From Kitasatospora phosalacinea (GTDB lineage: Bacteria; Actinomycetota; Actinomycetes; Streptomycetales; Streptomycetaceae), in assembly GCF_000716545.1 (NCBI RefSeq), contig NZ_JNWZ01000003.1:1-64000 (forward strand): a stretch of DNA of 64,000 bases, written 5' to 3'. The translations under genes and the position numbers were made by a program. Under the pieces are notes generated by a model, which saw only the letters and a program-made list of their open reading frames with translations, was not told the DNA's origin and ran no database searches. Of the stretch, positions 1 to 7,605 are shown piece by piece. The first letter of the stretch is position 1, and the number at the start of each line of letters is the position of its first letter.

Positions 1-1165
1 CCCCCGCCCCCAGCCGCTCCCCCTCCCGCGCCCCCGGCAGCACCCACGCCACCGCCGAGGCCGTGTGCGTCAGGAACGGCGTGAGCGCGTCGCGTTCGGC
101 GAGGCGGGTCTGGACGCGGGTGAAGAGGGCGGGGTCGCGCATGAAGGCGCAGAAGAGCAGGCCCCGGTCGGTGGGGGCGTCGTCGTAGGACCAGCCGCGG
201 CGGAGCATCCGGGCGCCGCCGTCGAGGCGGGGGCTGCTGAGGCGGACGTGGGCGGTGGCGGGGATGACGTAGGAGCCGTCGGGGTGCTTGGCGTAGATGT
301 CGGGGTCGTCGCGTTCGGCGCTGCCGGTGAGCGGGGCGCCGGTGTCGGCGCGGCGGCCCATCGCGAGTTCGCGGGCGTCGGCGGGGAGGGCGGCGAAGGC
401 GGCGGTGTCCATCCGGATCCGGCGGTAGACCAGGACGGTGCCGTCCTGGTGCCAGAGGGCGGGGTCGGCGGGGTCGGGGTTGGCGGTGCCGTCCTTGAAG
501 CCGAACAGGTTGCGGGGGGTCTGGCCGTCGGGGGCGGGGGGCAGGAAGCCGCCCTGGTGCCAGCGGAGGTTGGCGCCGGCGGCGGTGGCGGCGGTGAGCA
601 GGTGTTCGGTCAGGATGCCGGTGGTCCAGGGCTGTTCGGCGGCGACCTGGAGCAGCAGGTCGCCGCCGCCGCGGGCCGGGTCGAGGCGGTCGCCGGGGAG
701 GGCGGGGAGTTCGGCGAAGCCGTCGGGGGCGGGGAGGTGGAGGCGGGTGGCGAGGGCGGGTCCGATCGCGGCGAGCGAGGTGAGCGGCGGGGTGCCGGTC
801 AGCCGGGGGTCGGCGAGGGTGCCGTCGGCGGCCCGGGCGAGGACGTCCCCGGTGGCCGCGAGCAGGGTGCGCAGGGCGGTGCGGTCGGCGTCGGCGGGCA
901 GGTCGAGGGCGAGCAGCCGGGTGGCGGGGAGCTGGCGGTGGACGACGCCGCTCTGCCGGGCGCCGTGGAACGGGACGGCCGCGGGGGGTGGCGGGGCGGC
1001 GGTGGCGGGCCGGTCCTCGTGGGCGAGGGTGGCGGCCCCGGCTGCTCCGGCCGCTCCCGCGACGAGGGCGGCTCCGGCGGTGAACAGGGTGCGGCGGTCG
1101 ATCCGGGGCCGGTCCGGCGTGCTGCGGTCCTGCGGGTTCCCCGGTTCGGTGTGCATGGCCGCCAT
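1..1165 (-). CDS. efeB: DyP-type heme peroxidase, EfeB-like, Tat-exported (3' end cut by window edge)
   Basis: The frame is open from an ATG at 1165 to the window edge, about 388 residues. Visible features are a twin-arginine signal near residues 20-45 (DRRTLF followed by an Ala/Gly-rich stretch) and the DyP distal motif GFKDGTAN with the catalytic Asp. The proximal heme His lies in AHVRLSSP, and RDP near the end fits the family. DyP/EfeB enzymes are heme proteins that oxidise dyes or remove iron from heme at the cell surface. EfeB normally works with EfeU and EfeO; those partners would lie left of the window and cannot be checked. A second in-frame ATG at 1156 is possible. It is divergent from the lipoprotein gene at 1188, sharing a very short promoter gap. 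The family is clear; the choice of EfeB over another DyP subclass is inferred from the Tat signal and motif style. Confidence 0.88.
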   Translation of the reverse strand, partial: MAAMHTEPGNPQDRSTPDRPRIDRRTLFTAGAALVAGAAGAAGAATLAHEDRPATAAPPPPAAVPFHGARQSGVVHRQLPATRLLALDLPADADRTALRTLLAATGDVLARAADGTLADPRLTGTPPLTSLAAIGPALATRLHLPAPDGFAELPALPGDRLDPARGGGDLLLQVAAEQPWTTGILTEHLLTAATAAGANLRWHQGGFLPPAPDGQTPRNLFGFKDGTANPDPADPALWHQDGTVLVYRRIRMDTAAFAALPADARELAMGRRADTGAPLTGSAERDDPDIYAKHPDGSYVIPATAHVRLSSPRLDGGARMLRRGWSYDDAPTDRGLLFCAFMRDPALFTRVQTRLAERDALTPFLTHTASAVAWVLPGAREGERLGAG

Positions 1166-1187
1166 TGCAGACGATAGAACACGTTTC

Positions 1188-2519
1188 ATGCAACTTCGCC
1201 TCTCTTCCTCGCGTTTGATGTCCCGTCAGTTCAGGACGGGCCGGTCACTGCTCGGCGCCGCGCTGCTGCTGTTCCCGGCGGCGGCGGCCTGTTCCCCGGG
1301 CGGCGGCGGCGCGTCGGCCGACCGGCACCCGCCGGGGACGGTGCTCCGGGTGCCGGAGGACTTCCCGACCGTGCAGCGGGCGGTGGACGTCGCGGACCCG
1401 GGCGACCTGGTGCTGGTCGGGCCGGGGACGTACCGGGAGAGCGTGCGGGTGACCAGGCCGCGGGTGGTGCTGCGCGGGACGGACCGGAACGCGGTGGTGT
1501 TCGACGGCGGGCTGAAGCTGGTCAACGGCGTCACGGTGACCGGTGCGGGCGGCGTGGTGGAGAACCTGACCGTGCGCGGCTACCTGGCCAACGGCGTGCT
1601 GTTCACCGGCGTCACCGACGAGAAGCTGCAGCGGCACGGTGCGGGCGGTTCGGCGTACGACCCGCTGGACACCACCCGGTTCCCGGCGGTGGAGGGCTTC
1701 CGGGCGACGCGGGTGACGGCGTACGGGAACGCGCTGTACGGGATCTACGCGTTCGACGCGCGCGGCGGGGTGATCGAGGAGTCGTACGCGTCGGGGCAGG
1801 CCGATTCGGGGATCTACGTGGGGCAGTGCAGGCCGTGCGACACCCTGGTGCGGGGCAACACGGTGGAGCGCAACGCGGTGGGGATCGAGATCACCAACGC
1901 GTCGGAGAACCTGACGGTGGTGGGCAACCGGGTGGTGGGCAACCGGGTCGGGGTGACGGTCAACTCCAACGACCTGGAGTCGCTGGCGCCGCAGCACGCG
2001 GCGGTGATCGCGGGCAACGTGGTGGCGGACAACAACGCGGCGGACTCGCCCGAGCAGGCGGACGGCGGGTTCGGGATCGGGATCGGGATCGGCGGCGGCA
2101 CGGGCAACCGGGTGGAGCGGAACCTGGTGCGCGGCAACCGGGCGGCGGGCGTGGTGGTGACCGATCCGCCGGGGCACCCGGCGTCGGGCAACCGGGTGAC
2201 CGGCAACAGCGTCACCGGCAACGGGGTGGACCTGGTGAGTTCGGCGGCCGATCCGGGCAACTGCTTCACCGGCAACGGGCCGTCCACCCAGAGCCCGCCG
2301 GAGCTGGAGCGGCTGGCGGCCTGCGACGCGGCGGGCGCGGGCCCCGTCCCGGCCGGGCGGGCGGCGGGGGTGCAGGCCCCGCCGGGGACGGCGTTCAACG
2401 CGGTGCCGGTGCCGCCCGGGCAGCCCTCGCTGCCCGATCCGCACGCCCCCGCGGTGCCCGCCGTCGGCCTGCCGGGGGCGGTCGACCCGGGTTCCTACCC
2501 GCTGCCGTCGGGCTCCTGA
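1188..2519 (+). CDS. Right-handed beta-helix lipoprotein, NosD/PbH1-like
   Basis: The predicted protein has about 443 residues. The first 35 form a lipoprotein-type signal (LLGAALLLFPAAAAC), and a second ATG at 1218 would give a more usual 25-residue signal, so the start is uncertain; neither has a good ribosome-binding site. The mature part begins with a NosD/pectin-lyase-like opening (FPTVQRAVDVADPGDLVLVGPGTY). Many PbH1 coils follow, with recurring N-R-V, G-N and N-A-V-G-I steps (NGVLFTG, NALYGIYAFDA, NAVGIEITNASENLTVVGN). The C-terminal 100 residues are Pro/Gly/Ala-rich and low in complexity. The family binds polysaccharides or, in NosD, helps deliver copper. It stands head to head with the DyP peroxidase, so the pair may share a surface redox role; this is inference. 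Confidence 0.8.
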   Translation: MQLRLSSSRLMSRQFRTGRSLLGAALLLFPAAAACSPGGGGASADRHPPGTVLRVPEDFPTVQRAVDVADPGDLVLVGPGTYRESVRVTRPRVVLRGTDRNAVVFDGGLKLVNGVTVTGAGGVVENLTVRGYLANGVLFTGVTDEKLQRHGAGGSAYDPLDTTRFPAVEGFRATRVTAYGNALYGIYAFDARGGVIEESYASGQADSGIYVGQCRPCDTLVRGNTVERNAVGIEITNASENLTVVGNRVVGNRVGVTVNSNDLESLAPQHAAVIAGNVVADNNAADSPEQADGGFGIGIGIGGGTGNRVERNLVRGNRAAGVVVTDPPGHPASGNRVTGNSVTGNGVDLVSSAADPGNCFTGNGPSTQSPPELERLAACDAAGAGPVPAGRAAGVQAPPGTAFNAVPVPPGQPSLPDPHAPAVPAVGLPGAVDPGSYPLPSGS

Positions 2520-2526
2520 GGCCACC

Positions 2527-3294
2527 TCAGCCCGCTGTCGCCCAGGGGGCCTCGGGGAGCTTCGCCCCGGCCCGCTGCCCGTGGAAGTCGAGGGTGGTGG
2601 GGGTGCCGATCCCGGGCATCCGCATGCTGACGCGGCGCAGGCCGCCGTCGGCGTCGATCCAGTAGGTGAGCGGCGAGGTGTCGCCGTCGGTGGCGGCCTC
2701 GCGCGGGCGGGGGCCGGAGATCCGGTCGTGGTCGCGGCCGTCGATCCGGTCCCGGCCGAGCCGGCGGGGCCCGGCCTGGGCGAGCAGCAGCGGGTTGTCG
2801 GGGCGGTCGGCGCCGAGTTGGACGGCGAGGTCGAGTCCGGCGTCGAGCGGGTCGGTGCCGTAGGGGCGGGAGGTCCAGCCGGTGCGCGGGACGTGTTCGG
2901 CCTGTTCCCAGGGCTGGCCGGCGGCCCCGGCGGGGGCCTTGGCGAGGCCGAGGCCGCCGGCGTCCCAGACGACCAGTCCTTCGTCCAGGACGCCCCGGCC
3001 GCCGGTGACCCGGTAGCTGCCGGCGGCGTGCCGGGTGCGGTAGTCGATCACGCCGTGCACCTCGACGGTCGTCCCGCCGCCCTCCTGGACGGTCAGGTCG
3101 ACGGCGGCGGGGCTCGTCCCGTGGAGGGTGAACCGGGACAGCGCCAGCCGGGACGCCTCCTCGGTGGTGAGCGGGCGGCCGCCGTCCTCGCGGGCGGCGA
3201 CCTGCCAGGCCGTCACGCCGCCGGCGGCGGCCAGGACGGCGGTCAGCGCGGCGGCCACCGCGTACCGCCGGCGGTTCTTCTTCTGCGTTGCCAC
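2527..3294 (-). CDS. Membrane-anchored extracytoplasmic protein of unknown function
   Basis: The product has 255 residues. A GTG start at 3294 is chosen because GGAGGAACCC lies just upstream. A basic N-terminus (KKNRRR) is followed by one hydrophobic segment at about residues 10-30 (YAVAAALTAVLAAAGGVTAW), then a soluble outside domain. That domain has alternating strands (TTVEVHGVIDYRTRHAAGSYRV, TYWIDADGGLRRVSMRM), a fold reminiscent of LppX/LolA-like or DUF2092-like sheet proteins, but I do not recognise the family with confidence. It starts 77 bases downstream of the SpaA-like gene on the same strand and may be cotranscribed with it. That suggests a cell-envelope role, which is inference. 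It ends 7 bases from the convergent beta-helix lipoprotein gene. Confidence 0.7.
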   Translation of the reverse strand: MATQKKNRRRYAVAAALTAVLAAAGGVTAWQVAAREDGGRPLTTEEASRLALSRFTLHGTSPAAVDLTVQEGGGTTVEVHGVIDYRTRHAAGSYRVTGGRGVLDEGLVVWDAGGLGLAKAPAGAAGQPWEQAEHVPRTGWTSRPYGTDPLDAGLDLAVQLGADRPDNPLLLAQAGPRRLGRDRIDGRDHDRISGPRPREAATDGDTSPLTYWIDADGGLRRVSMRMPGIGTPTTLDFHGQRAGAKLPEAPWATAG

Positions 3295-3371
3295 GGGTTC
3301 CTCCGCGGGGGGCTGGGGTTCGGCGGGCGGGGCCCCGGGTCCGTGCCCGGGGCCCCGTTCTCGACGGTGCG

Positions 3372-6074
3372 TCAGTCGCCGCGGCGCCTCCTCGCCACGA
3401 CCACCAGGCCGGTGCCGAGGGCCAGCAGCAGGGCGCCGCCGGCCAGCGCGAACGGGACGGTCCCGTCCGTGCCGGTGCTGGCGAGGCTGCCGGACGGCGC
3501 CGGGCGGGCCTGCGGCGGCGCGGGCGGGGCCGGGGTGGTGGGCGCCGGGGTGGGTGTCGGGGTGGGCGTCGGGCTCGGGCTGGGAGCCGGCGGGACGGCG
3601 GTGTTGACGGCGGTGGTGGTGATGCCCGCGTCGAGGTGCGCGTCGTCCAGCACGACCGGCCCGAGGACCGGCCGCTCGGGGGCCTGGTAGCCCTTGGGCG
3701 GGCTGACCTCCTGCCAGTAGTAGGTGCCGAGGTCGGCCTGCTCGGCGCAGGTGCCGTCCTCGCCGGTGGTGCACGGGTCGCCGACCTTGCCGTCCTCGGG
3801 TTGCAGGCCCGGGGTGCCGTTGGTCTCGCGCCACAGCTGGAAGACCGCACCGGGCAGCGGCTTGCCGTCCTGGTCGTGCTTGACCAGGCGCAGCGCGCCG
3901 CGCTGCCGCTGGAAGCCGAAGTCGAAGCTGTGGTCGTCCTGGCCGGGGCCGCCGGTGGTGAGCGCCCGTTCGACGTAGGTGCCGCCCTTCGGGACGGTGC
4001 CGTCGGAGTCGGTCAGGCGGTTGTCGCCGACGTTGTCCCCGGTCGGGACCCAGTGGTGCAGCGGGCCGCCCTCGGCGTAGTCGGCGGGGTCGTCGAGCCG
4101 GATGGTGTAGGCGGTCCTCGGCTTCAGCCCGCCGGTGACGTTGCCGTCGTCGAAGTAGTACTCGCCCCGGGCGGTGGTCTTCGTGGTGCCGACCAGTTTG
4201 CCGTCCGCGTCGTACAGGTGGACGGTGACACCGGGGACGGGCCGCTGCTGCGGCAGTTGCAGGCCGGAGCGCTCGGGGTCGTACCAGACCCGGTTGCCGA
4301 TCTGCAGCGGGGCGCGGTCGCAGAGCACTTCGAGGTCGGCCATCGCGGCGCCCTTGCCGAAGCGCGAGCGGCCGTCGGACAGTTCGTTGCCGAAGCCCGG
4401 GTCGGGTGCGCCGGTGCGCAGGGTGAACATGGTGCCGGCGGTGACGATGTTGTTGGAGACGTCGTAGCCGGAGGCGGCGATGGAGTCCTCGACCCTGGAC
4501 AGCGCCAGGCCGGCGAACGCCGGGTACGGGTGGCCGCCGGGGTAGGGCCGGCTCAGGTCGAAGAAGCCCTTGCCCCGGGTGGTCTGCCCGCAGCCGAGGT
4601 TGACGTCCAGCACGTACGCGCCGCCGGACTCGCAGGCCTTGTTGAGGTCGGCCGAGGCGAGCACGTAGACGAAGCCGTTGGGCAGCGGCTGCCCCTCGGG
4701 CGGGGCGGCGGCGGCCTGGTCGGCGTACCGGTCGCGGAAGGCCAGCAGCATCGAGCCGTCGGTCTCGAAGCCGACCTCGCCGAGTTCGGGCTCCGGGTTG
4801 AGGCCGCAGACCTGGCCGTTCTGCGTCGGCTGGTCGTCCTGCCACGGGTACCAGTAGTAGCCCGCGCAGCCGGCCGCCGGGGTGCCGCGGTGGTCGAGCG
4901 GCTGGTCGAGCACGGCCGGCCCGAAGGCGCCGGTGGCCGGGTCGAAGGGCAGCACGACGGCCCGCAGGTCGGTGATCCTCCCGGTCGACTGGCCGGAGCA
5001 GACGCCGCCGACGTAGCCGACCCCGTCCTGCATGCCGAGGCCGTACGGGCGCCAGTCGTCGGGCGACGGGCAGCCGCCGGACGGGACGGTGTAGACGGCC
5101 TTGGGCGCGGACGCGGTCGGGGCGGTGGCGTCGTACCGGTACAGCCGGCGGTCGTGCAGGTTGACCACGTACAGGTCGCGGCCGTCCTCGGTGAGCTTGA
5201 GCCCGCCGAGGCTCTCCTTGCCGACGGCGGGCAGGAACGCCGCGTCGTCGCCACCGGTGTGCGCGGTCGTTCCGGCGTTCGGGACGGTCGCGAACAGCGA
5301 AGTGGTCTTCTTCGCCGGGTCGGTGACGTAGATCGCCCCCGGCCCGCCGGGGCCGTACGCGGTGGCGCGCTTGGCCTGGGCGGAGCTGAACAGCCGCTGG
5401 TCGTCCCGGTTCCAGGCGATGCCGAAGACGTTGCCGGTGTCGCCGCTGGTGGCGACGTCGGTGACGTCCTTGTTCACGCCGCGCGACCGGTAGGGGAAGG
5501 TCAGCAGGGTGCGCCGGCCCGCCGGGGCGTCGGTCGGCGGCTGGCAGGCGGTGGCCAGCGGGGCGTTGCGCTGGCAGTAGTCGGCGGGGTTCCACAGGCC
5601 GGTGGTGAGGGCGGCCTGCTTGCCGGCCGAGAGGTCGACGAACTCCTCGTTGCTGCTCAGCTTGTTCGGCGCCCCGGTGAGGCCCTCGCGGGCGGCGAAC
5701 GCCGGGTGGAGCACGCCGGGTTTCGGGTTGACCACCTCCACCCGGTACCTGCCGCTGGGGGTGGCCTTGGCCGGGGTGAGCGTCACGGTGCCGTCGGCGG
5801 CCGTGACGCCGGTGCGCACCGCGCCGTCCTCGCCGGTCAGGGTGACGGTCACCCCGCCCATGCCCGGCTCCAGCGCCGGGCTCCACGTTCCGCTCTCGTC
5901 CACCGCCCGGACCACCCGCACCGTCACCGCGCCGTCCGCGGTGGCCGGGGAGGCGGTCGGGGCGGCGACGGCGGTGGCCGCCGCGAAGGCCGCCACCACG
6001 GCGGCGGCCCGTTCGGCCCGCCGCCGGCCCGCGCCCGGTACGGGCGCCCTGGTCTGTTGTTCCGTCTGGGTCAT
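3372..6074 (-). CDS. Large LASTG-anchored surface protein with SdrD-B and SpaA/prealbumin-like domains
   Basis: The product has about 900 residues, with the start chosen at MTQTEQQ where the signal peptide begins. The N-terminal signal spans roughly residues 18-46. Residues about 50-150 look like an Ig/Cna-type domain. The middle third resembles a beta-propeller-type repeat region (NVFGIAWNRDDQRLF, LKLTEDGRDLYVVN). An SdrD-B-like module at about 590-720 has IGNRVWYDPERSG and GEYYFDD. A SpaA-like module at about 725-800 has LRLVKHDQDGKPLPGAVFQL and YYWQEVSPPKGY. A Pro/Thr-rich wall-spanning stretch, LASTG at about 864, a hydrophobic helix and RRRRGD follow. LAxTG is the class E sortase signal of actinomycetes, so the protein should be covalently anchored to the wall. 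No sortase lies in the window. The ligand is unknown; domain calls are by eye. Confidence 0.87.
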   Translation of the reverse strand: MTQTEQQTRAPVPGAGRRRAERAAAVVAAFAAATAVAAPTASPATADGAVTVRVVRAVDESGTWSPALEPGMGGVTVTLTGEDGAVRTGVTAADGTVTLTPAKATPSGRYRVEVVNPKPGVLHPAFAAREGLTGAPNKLSSNEEFVDLSAGKQAALTTGLWNPADYCQRNAPLATACQPPTDAPAGRRTLLTFPYRSRGVNKDVTDVATSGDTGNVFGIAWNRDDQRLFSSAQAKRATAYGPGGPGAIYVTDPAKKTTSLFATVPNAGTTAHTGGDDAAFLPAVGKESLGGLKLTEDGRDLYVVNLHDRRLYRYDATAPTASAPKAVYTVPSGGCPSPDDWRPYGLGMQDGVGYVGGVCSGQSTGRITDLRAVVLPFDPATGAFGPAVLDQPLDHRGTPAAGCAGYYWYPWQDDQPTQNGQVCGLNPEPELGEVGFETDGSMLLAFRDRYADQAAAAPPEGQPLPNGFVYVLASADLNKACESGGAYVLDVNLGCGQTTRGKGFFDLSRPYPGGHPYPAFAGLALSRVEDSIAASGYDVSNNIVTAGTMFTLRTGAPDPGFGNELSDGRSRFGKGAAMADLEVLCDRAPLQIGNRVWYDPERSGLQLPQQRPVPGVTVHLYDADGKLVGTTKTTARGEYYFDDGNVTGGLKPRTAYTIRLDDPADYAEGGPLHHWVPTGDNVGDNRLTDSDGTVPKGGTYVERALTTGGPGQDDHSFDFGFQRQRGALRLVKHDQDGKPLPGAVFQLWRETNGTPGLQPEDGKVGDPCTTGEDGTCAEQADLGTYYWQEVSPPKGYQAPERPVLGPVVLDDAHLDAGITTTAVNTAVPPAPSPSPTPTPTPTPAPTTPAPPAPPQARPAPSGSLASTGTDGTVPFALAGGALLLALGTGLVVVARRRRGD

Positions 6075-6615
6075 GCCCTGCTCTCGTCGTCGGCGGGGGG
6101 AGGCTCGCCGGACCGCCGCCGGAAGACCGTCCGAACGGCCCGGAGCGCACCTCTTTTGGCCGAATGTTAAGTGGAATGCGAGCATCCGGGTTGCGATACA
6201 AGGAAATTGACGGCCCGTCACGAAGCACGCCGGTCGGATCCGCGTGCGCCCCGTGCGCCCCCTCCTGACGGAGCATCAGATTGTCGCCGGGGCCCCTGCT
6301 CGCCCCCGGCACGGGACGCACCCGGCCGACCAGGCCGGACCGGGGCCCCGCCGGGCGCACGGCGGGCACGCGGAGGGCGCACGGGAGATCGCTCCGTCGA
6401 CCTCTCGCCCTACCGACTTGTCGACCTGCCGACCTGCCTGCCCGGCGCCCCCTGCCCGGTGGGGTGCGGCCGCGGCGTCGTCGGGGGCGAGGAAGAACAC
6501 GACGGTGTCGGGCACCGGCCGCTTCTCGCAGCGGACGTTCCGGCGTGACCGGGGTGGGTGGGCGCAGGAGAATGGAACGGCTCGCGGAAGCCCGAACAGG
6601 CCCAGGAGGCGTGCG
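6075..6615. other. 540-base intergenic region between divergent genes
   Basis: I see no gene with proper codon-position bias here. The part near 6165-6210 is the only AT-richer stretch and probably holds the promoter of the surface-protein gene. Around 6400-6440 there are short direct repeats of CGACCTGCC type. The last 15 bases hold the AGGAGG site of the next gene. No terminator or operator could be supported. Confidence 0.5.
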
Positions 6616-6909
6616 ATGCGAACCCTGATCGTCGCGGAGATCGACACCGACAAGTCCAACGAGCTGATCACCAGCGGGAAGATGCCCGAGACGATGGGCC
6701 GGCTGATGGAGCAGTTGCGGCCCGAGGCCGCGTACTTCTACCCGCTGAACGGCCACCGCGGGTTCACCCTGGTCGTGGACGTGGACCAGGAGTCCTCGCT
6801 GGTCACCACGATGGAGCCGCTGTGGGTGCAGCTGGGCGCCAAGGTCACGCTGACGCCGTGCATGTCGGCGGACGAACTGCGGGCCGGGATCGACAAGCTG
6901 AGGGGCTGA
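6616..6909 (+). CDS. Small protein of unknown function, ferredoxin-like fold suspected
   Basis: The product has 97 residues. ATG at 6616 follows AGGAGG by 6 bases, a strong initiation site. The protein is compact and has no signal or membrane segment. The alternation of strands and helices (MRTLIVAEIDTD, a helix to about 36, AAYFYPLNGHRGFTLVVDV, then VQLGAKVTLTPCMSADEL) suggests a dimeric alpha/beta barrel-like ferredoxin fold such as DUF3303 or GYD proteins. This is a fold guess only. It stands alone between the surface-protein promoter region and the convergent LysE gene, with 25 bases to the latter. Confidence 0.8.
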   Translation: MRTLIVAEIDTDKSNELITSGKMPETMGRLMEQLRPEAAYFYPLNGHRGFTLVVDVDQESSLVTTMEPLWVQLGAKVTLTPCMSADELRAGIDKLRG

Positions 6910-6934
6910 GGCAACAGGCGCACCGCCGCACCGA

Positions 6935-7555
6935 TCAGTCGCCGAGGGCGAGCTTCGCGCCGAAGCCGAGCACCGCCACGCCCGTGGCGCGGTCGAGCAG
7001 GCGGCGGACGGCGGGGCGGCGCAGGCAGGCCCGCAGGGTGCGGGCGAAACCGATCAGGGCGGCGGACCAGAGCAGGCCCTCGACCACGTGGACGGAGGTC
7101 AGCAGCACGCCGGCGGCGAGGTGCGGGGCGCCCGCCGGGATGAACGGCGGCAGGACGGCCGCGTAGAAGACGCCGACCTCGGGGTTGAGCAGGTTGGTGA
7201 GCGCCCCGCGCCGCCAGCCGGCCCACCAGCCGCCGCCGGCGCCCGGGTCGGCGACGTCCTCCTCGGGTGCCGCGTGCCGGTCGCGCAGCATCCGCGCGCC
7301 CGTCCACAGCAGGTAGCAGACGCCCGCCCAGCGCAGCGCCTCGTACCCGAGGCGGGAGGCGGTGAGCAGCACGCTGATCCCGGCCGCGGAGGCGGTGCCC
7401 CGGATCAGCGTGCCGGTCTGGATGCCGAGCACCACGCCCCACGCCTGGCGCCGCCGCCCCAGGACGGCGGTGCGCAGGATCAGCGCGGTGTCGAGCCCCG
7501 GGGTGAGCGTGAGCAGGCCCACCACCAGGGCGAAGGAGGCGAGCGGTCCGGCCAT
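6935..7555 (-). CDS. LysE/RhtB-family amino-acid exporter
   Basis: The product has 206 residues, the usual size for LysE translocators, with about six hydrophobic segments. The family signature is visible: TPGLDTALILRTAVLGRR near residues 18-35 and NLLNPEVGVFYAAVLPPF near 120-138. Members export amino acids, homoserine lactones or related small metabolites across the cytoplasmic membrane. The substrate cannot be read from sequence. Start at 7555, MAGPLASF. It lies 50 bases downstream of the EphD-like gene on the same strand and might be the last gene of that operon, but its role there is unclear. Confidence 0.9.
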   Translation of the reverse strand: MAGPLASFALVVGLLTLTPGLDTALILRTAVLGRRRQAWGVVLGIQTGTLIRGTASAAGISVLLTASRLGYEALRWAGVCYLLWTGARMLRDRHAAPEEDVADPGAGGGWWAGWRRGALTNLLNPEVGVFYAAVLPPFIPAGAPHLAAGVLLTSVHVVEGLLWSAALIGFARTLRACLRRPAVRRLLDRATGVAVLGFGAKLALGD

Positions 7556-7605
7556 CGTCGTCAGGTCCACGGACGGCCGGCCTACCGGGGCGGCCGGTCC
7601 GGGGC

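Noticed and set aside
2080..2100. GGGATC triplicate in the beta-helix gene
   Set aside because: It encodes an in-frame Gly-Ile repeat of the beta-helix and needs no other explanation.
2527..6756. Minus-strand open frame of 1409 codons covering two genes
   Set aside because: Only its last 255 codons carry protein-like sequence; the rest is Arg/Pro/Gly-rich shadow of the surface-protein gene in another frame.
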